DNA of 28,355 bases. Origin: JAQBDA01 sp964525785. GTDB lineage: Bacteria; Chloroflexota; Anaerolineae; Anaerolineales; UBA4823. The DNA lies in assembly GCA_964525785.1 (NCBI GenBank), contig CAZGIX010000044.1, positions 1 through 28,355 on the forward strand, written 5' to 3'. Below, piece by piece: positions 22,559 to 28,355 of this stretch (the stretch's first letter is position 1; each line of letters begins with the position of its first letter). The notes below the pieces were generated by a model that ran no database searches, was not told where the DNA came from, and worked only from the letters and a program-made list of their open reading frames with translations. The translations under genes were made by a program, and so were the position numbers.

Positions 22559-23899
22559 TCAGACAGACCGCATGTGATTAAGAACATCTTCCGTCACCTG
22601 GAAGATCTCAACCAGGTGTGCCTCAGTATGGGCTGATGAAATGAACAATGGGTGATAGCTTGCCATCACGCCGTGGGCGCGCAAACCGAAGTGAAATAGA
22701 TTGGCCATTTCTTTGTCAGCTTTTAGCTGGTCACGCTTGTTGCGGATCTTCGATACTCCGAAATGGATTTGCAGGAACGAAGCTGCCCGATTGACCAGGA
22801 TCGGAAATCCCAACCGCTCGCCGATCTGCGTGATGCCTCCTTGCAGCTCAGCCGCCAGGCGGTTGATGTATGGGTGGACCTGGCCCTTCTCGAGCTCTTC
22901 TAATACAACCAGGCCGGCGGTCATCGAGATCGGATTGCCTGAGAAACAGCCGGATTGAAAGATCTGCTCGCTCAAGTTCCACAGTCCAATGCGGGGAGTG
23001 ACCACCCGATCCATGATATCGCGCCGACCACCGTAGCCGCCGATCGCAAAGCCGCCACCCAGGATTTTCCCCAGGCAGACCAGGTCAGGTTTCACACCGA
23101 AGTACTCTGTAGCACCGCCGAGCGCCAGGCGGAAATTCGTGACCACCTCATCGAAGATCAGGGGGATATCGTGCTCCTGGGTGACGGCGCGTACGGTGCG
23201 CAGGAACTCGGGATCGGCGTGCACCACGCCCAGGCCAAAAGCTGAGACAGGCTCCAGGATCACCCCACCCAGCTCGTCGGCGTGCTGCTCGATCAAGGCA
23301 GCTGAACGCTCCGCATCGTTATAAGGCAGGACCAGCACCTCCTCCCGTGTGGAACCAGGGATACCGGCGCTGTCGATACGGGATATTGGGGCTTCATACG
23401 CACCCTCGGCTCCGAGGGTGCTGATCAGCACCGGATCGTGCTGTCCGTGGAAGTTTCCCTCGAATTTGGCGATCTTATCCCGCTTCCGGTAGGCACGCGC
23501 GGCGCGCAGCGCCATTTGGGTGGCCTCCGAGCCGGTGTTGACAAAGCGCACCAGCTCAATATGTGGCATGAGCTGGCAAACCTTCTCAGCCAGGCTGACC
23601 TCAGCTTCGGCTGCCATGTAATAGTGGACACCCTTACGCAGCTGCTCTTCAACAGCCTGCATCACGATTTCAGGAGAATGTCCCAGGATATGGACACCGC
23701 CGCCCATCAATAGATCGATATAGCGGTTGCTATCCAGGTCGATGAACTCACCGCCTTGCGCTTGCTTCACATAGATTGGGTAAGGAGGCAGGAATTTGCC
23801 GTTGCCCGCCACACCCCCCGGCATGGTCCTACTCGCCCGGTCGAACATCGCCTTCGACTTCGATGTGCGGGCAAGATAGGCTGTATCGAAGATGTGCAT
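22559..23899 (-). CDS. class III aminotransferase, glutamate-1-semialdehyde-aminomutase-like
   Basis: 446 residues, PLP-dependent. The markers are FVNTGSEATQMALRAARAYR (119-138), FEGNFHGQHD (146-155), VILEPVS (213-219), IFDEVVTNFRLALGG (248-262) and the Schiff-base Lys278 in CLGKILGGGFAIGG. The start (SRTMPGGVAG) resembles HemL, but the substrate-binding N-terminal part (FLPPYPIYVKQAQGGEFIDL) differs from true HemL. That places it with the HemL-like aminotransferases that act on beta- or omega-amino acids. It is not part of a heme cluster, so tetrapyrrole synthesis is unlikely. The AGGAG site is 10 nt upstream. Confidence 0.87.
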   Translation of the reverse strand: MHIFDTAYLARTSKSKAMFDRASRTMPGGVAGNGKFLPPYPIYVKQAQGGEFIDLDSNRYIDLLMGGGVHILGHSPEIVMQAVEEQLRKGVHYYMAAEAEVSLAEKVCQLMPHIELVRFVNTGSEATQMALRAARAYRKRDKIAKFEGNFHGQHDPVLISTLGAEGAYEAPISRIDSAGIPGSTREEVLVLPYNDAERSAALIEQHADELGGVILEPVSAFGLGVVHADPEFLRTVRAVTQEHDIPLIFDEVVTNFRLALGGATEYFGVKPDLVCLGKILGGGFAIGGYGGRRDIMDRVVTPRIGLWNLSEQIFQSGCFSGNPISMTAGLVVLEELEKGQVHPYINRLAAELQGGITQIGERLGFPILVNRAASFLQIHFGVSKIRNKRDQLKADKEMANLFHFGLRAHGVMASYHPLFISSAHTEAHLVEIFQVTEDVLNHMRSV

Positions 23900-23981
23900 T
23901 GAGATCGTTTCTCCTTTTTAATCGTAGATCAATTTGGGTGGTCACCAGGACCTGCCAGTTCTGAGCGGCGACCCTTCAGTG

Positions 23982-24485
23982 CTAATCCATAAAATCCCAA
24001 ACAGGTTTGACCACAAAGTACACCAGCATGAGCGGGAACAGGCGTATGATCCCGTCTGTTGTATGACCGGTGGACATATAAAACATGATCGGGATAATCA
24101 TGAGGGCCATGTAGACAATCACAAGCATTTTGCTGTGCAGAAGCCAGATAAGTACTGCAACCACTGCCGCCGCCAGGCTGAAAACTACATCTCCCCAGAG
24201 GACGAAGGAGCGTGTCTCCAGCGCGCCCTTAAGCGATGAGTAAAGCATGTATAAGTTGCCCGCTGCCGCCAGCAGCATCAGGTAAGACAGGCTTTTCCAA
24301 GATTTGTTGAACTGCTCTTCCGTCATCCTGGGTTTGACGGCAGGTGCAGGCGCTTGAGCGGATTTAATCTGGTTTGCCGAGCGCGTTTTTACCTTACGAG
24401 TGGCTTTGCGCGTCAAAACCAGCATCAAAAAAACGATGCCAAATATCAGCAATACCGTCTTTAAATCCAATACGGGGAGTTCCAT
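23982..24485 (-). CDS. small polytopic membrane protein, unknown
   Basis: 167 residues. One N-terminal segment (about 8-24) is followed by a basic cytoplasmic stretch (RKATRKVKTRSANQ... about 26-58), then four more hydrophobic segments (about 67-83, 95-115, 118-137, 147-163). No family is recognised. The ribosome site is weak (GGCGGA). Isolated by 228 nt from the upstream symporter gene and 82 nt from the aminotransferase gene, but on the same strand. It could be an accessory of one of the transporters or unrelated. Confidence 0.65.
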   Translation of the reverse strand: MELPVLDLKTVLLIFGIVFLMLVLTRKATRKVKTRSANQIKSAQAPAPAVKPRMTEEQFNKSWKSLSYLMLLAAAGNLYMLYSSLKGALETRSFVLWGDVVFSLAAAVVAVLIWLLHSKMLVIVYMALMIIPIMFYMSTGHTTDGIIRLFPLMLVYFVVKPVWDFMD

Positions 24486-24589
24486 TATTCCGCCAGTTTG
24501 ATACCGATGCGCTTCGGCTGAGAATGACCAGCCATCATTTTTACCTTGACTGAGTGATTAATTGAGAATCGATTGTTATGTATAGTCAT

Positions 24590-24626
24590 CCAGGACTGGC
24601 AGCCCTGGCAGGACTGCCAGTCCTGG
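24590..24626. repeat. perfect 13-bp hairpin between symporter and small membrane protein genes
   Basis: CCAGGACTGGCAG (24590-24602) and CTGCCAGTCCTGG (24614-24626) enclose an 11-nt loop that itself repeats the CCTGGCAGGA word. It lies about 88 nt past the symporter stop on the - strand. There is no T-run. It could stop or protect the symporter transcript, or be a dispersed repeat. Confidence 0.6.
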
Positions 24627-24713
24627 CGCACAGTTATTCACAAGACAGGATCCGAACAGTCATCCCGCATTTGAGGAGTTATGCTCCAATCATCTGCATA
24701 TTTACAGATAGGA

Positions 24714-26372
24714 TCAGGTGGTCTCCTTTTCCTCTTTCGTAATCTTCCGGAAGGCATCGCGTATAGGCAGGAAACCCAGGTTGAGCCTCAGGCTCGGATC
24801 GACAGGTTCGCCGTAGTAGTCCACCAGTTTTCTGGGAGGTGAGGCTTTCTGGCTGGCGAGGGAAACAACGATCATCAAGATCAGTGAGGCGAAGACTGCA
24901 ACGAAGGAGGCAATGTAGAGCGCATCCCACGCCGCGCACCACCAGGCTTCGCTGTACAGGCCTTGATCGGCTGTAAACTCGCAAACCGCGGCGGTGGACT
25001 GCCCACCCAGCCCCGTATTGAAGAAGAAGAGGGTGGCAAGCACCCAGATGACAAAACCACCCACGAAGGCAGACACCGCGCCCCAAGAGTTAGCCTTTTT
25101 CCAGTACATACCGAATGCAAAGGGTATGAACAGGCCAACCAGAAGCAGCGTCCAGGCGAAGATCGAGAGCTCATAGATGGTCTGGGCGAATAGAGCGATG
25201 GCAAGTGCGATCACTGCGTTGACGATCACCATGGCCCGCGTCGCCCATAAGGCTCTACTCCCTTCGAGTTTCTTACCCGTGAATACAGGGATCAGGTTCT
25301 CTGTTACAGCGGATGCCCCTGCAAGCAGCGAGCTGTCGGATGTGCTCATCAAGGCCGAAGACAATGCGGCGATGAAGATTGCCGTAAAGATCGGGGAAAG
25401 ATGGGTCATGGCGGCTGACACAAGCAGGTAGCTGGTGTCCTCCATACCCGGGTTGAGCGCGAAGACCATGATCCCGATCAGGGGGGACATGATCCCGAAG
25501 AACAGGTAGAGGACGCCGGCGAAGTACGAGCCATACACAGAAGTCGCCTGGTTGCGGGCTGCCATGGAGCGCTGCATCAGGTCCTGGGTAGCTACAGATC
25601 CGAGTCCAATTGCCATCCAGGCTGCCAGCCAGTACATCCAGCCCGTCGCGCCGGTGTACCCTAGATATCCTTCACCCGCAATGGGCAGCAGACTGAAGGG
25701 TTCCGACACATAGGTAGACCCGCCGTTCGCAATCAATCCCGACCAGCCGCCAACCGCATTCAGCATCACCACGAAGACCAGAGTGATACCGCCCGCGGTC
25801 AGGAACATCTGGAAGAAATCCAGCAGGGTGTCCGCCATCATACCGCCCATGGTGGTATAGGCTGCCACGATGGTGATGATGATGATCATGCCCCATTGAG
25901 GGTCGATGCCGAACAAAGCCTGCACGATTGCCCCGCCTGCCACAATCTGTCCGGCAGTCCAGGAGAAGTACGTCAGAACTTCAGCCAGGACCGAAAGGAC
26001 GATCATGGCTTTGTTATAGCGGCGCTCGAAGAAATCGACGATGGTCAGGTATTTCGCTCGCCGCATCAGGCGCACGAAAAATGCGCCCGATATGAACAAG
26101 CACATCGCCGCACCGAAGGGATCGAACACCACCCCTTGAAAACCATAGTCGTAGGCGGTTTCGGATGCGCCCATCAAGGTTTCAGCTGCGAACCAGGTTG
26201 CCATAATGGAAGCGGCGGCCATATGGATTGGCAGCCTGCGGCCCGCAACCACATAGTCTGTGTTATCTTCTACCCTGCGCGACGCCCAGATACCAACCGC
26301 CAGGCGGACAAGGAAAAAGATCACGATAAACAGTATAACCAGCCACGCTGCGTGGTAACCCTCCAGTATCAT
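24714..26372 (-). CDS. sodium:solute symporter family protein (copy 2)
   Basis: 552 residues, about 13 membrane segments, SSS family. It shares blocks with copy 1 (DNTDYVVAGRRLPIHMAA, SIMATWFAAETLMGASE, YGFQGVVFDPFGA, LSSALMSTSDSSLLAGASAV), so the two are paralogues. GGAGG sits just before the ATG; the gene begins 15 nt after the putrescine-aminotransferase-like gene, which makes that pair a tight unit: import and first transamination. Substrate is inferred from this linkage (amine or amino acid). Confidence 0.92.
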   Translation of the reverse strand: MILEGYHAAWLVILFIVIFFLVRLAVGIWASRRVEDNTDYVVAGRRLPIHMAAASIMATWFAAETLMGASETAYDYGFQGVVFDPFGAAMCLFISGAFFVRLMRRAKYLTIVDFFERRYNKAMIVLSVLAEVLTYFSWTAGQIVAGGAIVQALFGIDPQWGMIIIITIVAAYTTMGGMMADTLLDFFQMFLTAGGITLVFVVMLNAVGGWSGLIANGGSTYVSEPFSLLPIAGEGYLGYTGATGWMYWLAAWMAIGLGSVATQDLMQRSMAARNQATSVYGSYFAGVLYLFFGIMSPLIGIMVFALNPGMEDTSYLLVSAAMTHLSPIFTAIFIAALSSALMSTSDSSLLAGASAVTENLIPVFTGKKLEGSRALWATRAMVIVNAVIALAIALFAQTIYELSIFAWTLLLVGLFIPFAFGMYWKKANSWGAVSAFVGGFVIWVLATLFFFNTGLGGQSTAAVCEFTADQGLYSEAWWCAAWDALYIASFVAVFASLILMIVVSLASQKASPPRKLVDYYGEPVDPSLRLNLGFLPIRDAFRKITKEEKETT

Positions 26373-26387
26373 TGAGCCCTCCCAAAG

Positions 26388-27746
26388 TTAGAGTGTTTTG
26401 GCTATCTCCGCCAGTGTATCTTCCAGGCGGTCCAAGACTGCGTCGAGCTGTTCATAAGTGATCACCAGCGGCGGCTCGATGCGGATGGTGTGGGCGCTGG
26501 TCAAGGTGCCAGCAACTAGCACGCCGCGCTTGAACAAACCGGCTGCGACTTTGTAGCCAACTTCGGGATCGTTGAAGTGCTGACCGATCAGCAAACCCTT
26601 GCCGGTGATCGAGTGGTAGATTTGGGGATATTTCTCTGCGATGGCATCCAGCTTGGGGATCATGTACTCGCCCTTAGCAGCAGCCTGCTCCCACAGGCGG
26701 TCGCGCAAGGTGACGTGGATGGCGGCAATCGCCGCACTGCACGCCAGTGAACCTCCACCAGTTGTCGTGGTGTGGATGAAGGGATTGGGGTACATCATCG
26801 GCTGCCAGATCTCTTCAGTGGCGCAGAAGGCGCTGATCGGCATTACACCGCCGCCCAACGACTTGGCAATTGCCATGATATCCGGAGCCACATCCCAGTG
26901 ATCCAGTCCCCATAGCTTGCCGGTGCGCCCCATGCCGGTCTGGACTTCGTCGGCAATCAACAGCACGCCGTAGTGTTTGGTCAGCTCGCGCACGCGCGGC
27001 CAGAAATCGTCCGGCGGAACGATACCGCCAGCTTCGCCCTGGATCGGCTCGAAGAGAACTGCGGCGATATCGATGCCTACTTTTTGGCAAATATCGAGCT
27101 GCTGCTCGACCGCGTCAGCATCGCCGAAGGGTACGTGATACACCGGTCCGCCGTAGAGCATGCCCGGCGGCTGACGGTAGTCTGCCTTGCCCATCATGCT
27201 CAACGAGCCCATGGTCTTGCCGTGAAAAGCCTTGACAGCCACGATAAAGCCGGATTTATGGCTGTACAGCTTAGCCAGCTTGATCGTACCTTCAATAGCC
27301 TCGGTGCCGCTGGCGCAGAAGAACGAATACTTGATATCGCCGGGGGTGATCTCCGCCAGCAAGCGCGCCAGCACGCCGCGCAGCGGATCGATCAGCTCCT
27401 GGCTGGGCATGGGCGTGCGCCCTAACTGCGCCCGGACATTATCCACAACTTCTGGGTGCGACCACCCCAAATCCAACAAGCCGTAGCCACCCAGGCAATC
27501 GATATACTCGCGCCCGAGCACATCGCAAAAGATCGCCCCGTGCCCGGTCCACTCGACAGCCGCCCAGTCGCCAGCTTCGGTCACCGATTTGCGGTAATCC
27601 AGCCATCCCCTATTGAAATGTTCAGCAAAATTGTATTTGGACTCGTCGATGATTTGTTTCCCCTCAGCCTCAGTTACGGTAGCTTTATGGATGATATCAA
27701 TCCATCGCTGCGAGTATTCAATTGCATCTTTATAGTTCACAGTCAT
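26388..27746 (-). CDS. patA: putrescine aminotransferase-like class III aminotransferase
   Basis: 452 residues (E. coli PatA/YgjG is 459). Similarity to PatA extends over specific parts, not only the PLP core: LDYRKSVTEAGDWAAVEW (49-66), EYIDCLGGYG (80-89), SQELIDPLRGVLA (115-127), KYSFFCASGTEAIEGTIKLA (139-158), DEVQTGMGRTGKLW (266-279), HTTTTGG (325-331), and VLVAGTL with TIRIEPPL near the end. Schiff-base Lys295 is in AIAKSLGGGVMPI. PatA moves an amino group from putrescine (or cadaverine) to 2-oxoglutarate, giving an aminoaldehyde. AGGAG lies 8 nt before the ATG. It leads directly into the symporter gene, and the Lrp regulator gene is upstream. Substrate range (putrescine, cadaverine, lysine) is not provable here. 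Confidence 0.85.
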   Translation of the reverse strand: MTVNYKDAIEYSQRWIDIIHKATVTEAEGKQIIDESKYNFAEHFNRGWLDYRKSVTEAGDWAAVEWTGHGAIFCDVLGREYIDCLGGYGLLDLGWSHPEVVDNVRAQLGRTPMPSQELIDPLRGVLARLLAEITPGDIKYSFFCASGTEAIEGTIKLAKLYSHKSGFIVAVKAFHGKTMGSLSMMGKADYRQPPGMLYGGPVYHVPFGDADAVEQQLDICQKVGIDIAAVLFEPIQGEAGGIVPPDDFWPRVRELTKHYGVLLIADEVQTGMGRTGKLWGLDHWDVAPDIMAIAKSLGGGVMPISAFCATEEIWQPMMYPNPFIHTTTTGGGSLACSAAIAAIHVTLRDRLWEQAAAKGEYMIPKLDAIAEKYPQIYHSITGKGLLIGQHFNDPEVGYKVAAGLFKRGVLVAGTLTSAHTIRIEPPLVITYEQLDAVLDRLEDTLAEIAKTL

Positions 27747-27843
27747 TTTTTATTCTCCTGTGGTTCTAAATCGACTGAACGATTCGACTACGGATGAAAA
27801 AGAGATTGGCCTCCTTCCTTGCTTGAAACGTGACACACTGGCC

Positions 27844-28350
27844 TCACTCCGTAAGTGGCGGAGCGGGTCCGTTGGCATCATCCATGCAGAGCCCGTCAGG
27901 CAGATGCCATTGGTAAACATCTTTCAATGTAACGGGGACAATGTAGGTCGTGGTCTTGCGCACCCCAGGCAATTTTCCCACCACCTGGGTGACAAAGGCG
28001 TACATTTCAGCATTATCGCGCGCCACTACCTGTATGGAGACATCGCGTTCGCCGATGGAGCAAGCCACATACGAGACACATTCCTTCTGAGCCAGGGTGT
28101 CTGCCACCTCATGGATCATCCCTGGCTCCACCTCCAGGAATACATCGGCGATCACGTTAAATCCAAGGGCGTGCGGATGCGGGACAGCGCTGATGGTGAT
28201 TACGCCTTCCCTCACCAGGCGATCGATGCGGTAGCGCACGACGCGCTGAGATATCCCCCCGATTCGGCGGGCGATCTCCGCCGCGGGCATTCGCCCATCT
28301 TCCATCAATAGCTCGACTATCTGGAAGTCAATTTTGTCGATTTTCGACAT
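27844..28350 (-). CDS. Lrp/AsnC-family transcriptional regulator
   Basis: 168 residues. The winged-helix HTH is at about 3-55 (DKIDFQIVELLMEDGR, AAEIARRIGGISQRVVRYRIDRL), and the RAM/AsnC effector domain at about 65-142 (ADVFLEVEPG... ...VACSIGERDVSIQVVARD). The C-terminal tail of about 20 residues is extra. Lrp-type proteins sense amino acids and form octamers on DNA. It is 97 nt upstream of the putrescine-aminotransferase-like gene on the same strand, so it is the likely local regulator of amine/amino acid use. The gene is complete, with its start 5 nt from the window edge, so its own promoter is not visible. Confidence 0.92.
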   Translation of the reverse strand: MSKIDKIDFQIVELLMEDGRMPAAEIARRIGGISQRVVRYRIDRLVREGVITISAVPHPHALGFNVIADVFLEVEPGMIHEVADTLAQKECVSYVACSIGERDVSIQVVARDNAEMYAFVTQVVGKLPGVRKTTTYIVPVTLKDVYQWHLPDGLCMDDANGPAPPLTE

Positions 28351-28355
28351 ATTTT

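Noticed and set aside
22559..23899. True hemL (glutamate-1-semialdehyde aminomutase)
   Set aside because: The N-terminal substrate region differs from HemL and the neighbours are catabolic genes and transporters, with no heme genes.
27760..28311. 183-codon + strand open frame at the right end
   Set aside because: It is antisense to the Lrp/AsnC gene, which is complete and has clear HTH and effector-domain motifs.

Overview
The window reads as chromosomal DNA of an anaerobic, heterotrophic Chloroflexota bacterium, probably Anaerolineae. This is an inference from lipoproteins with Thr/Pro/Glu-rich linkers after the lipobox, a thiolase/DUF35 cluster, a tungsten-type aldehyde ferredoxin oxidoreductase, a URO-D protein in a sugar ABC operon, and moderately high GC. 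No rRNA, tRNA, CRISPR, phage or insertion sequence was recognised. Most of the sequence is coding.

Left part, + strand (1-8.6 kb). A thiolase-fold protein is followed by two tandem DUF35 (Zn-ribbon/OB-fold) proteins. The thiolase-like protein lacks the nucleophilic Cys and the GHP His but carries a Tyr in a YDPF motif, so a retro-aldolase complex of the Ltp2/DUF35 kind is more likely than a thiolase. After a strongly structured intergenic segment comes a two-gene unit: a two-TM PH-like membrane protein and an 836-residue multidomain lipoprotein with a GH-like C-terminal domain. A 53-codon ORF continues in frame directly after its UAG stop. Then follow L-arabinose isomerase (araA) and a transglutaminase-like lipoprotein.

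Middle, - strand (8.66-12.9 kb). This is a sugar ABC importer operon in the order binding lipoprotein, single-domain ATPase, permease, URO-D-family protein. There is a LacI-type operator-like palindrome upstream and a stem-loop between the binding-protein and ATPase genes. A divergent + strand gene at 13.3 kb encodes a monoacylglycerol-lipase-like hydrolase with a good promoter.

Right part, - strand (14.5-28.35 kb). Ten genes lie on one strand: an Lrp/AsnC regulator, a putrescine aminotransferase homologue, a Na+/solute symporter, a small membrane protein, a GSA-aminomutase-like class III aminotransferase, a saccharopine/lysine-dehydrogenase-like protein, a second Na+/solute symporter, an APC permease, aldehyde ferredoxin oxidoreductase, and a GABA-type aminotransferase. 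Together they suggest uptake of amines or amino acids, deamination to aldehydes, ferredoxin-linked oxidation of the aldehyde, and a second transamination. Putrescine to GABA to succinate semialdehyde and lysine to aminoadipate are the two pathways that fit best. The 327-bp gap upstream of the oxidoreductase gene is a mosaic of inverted repeats plus a 4 x 16-bp tandem array.
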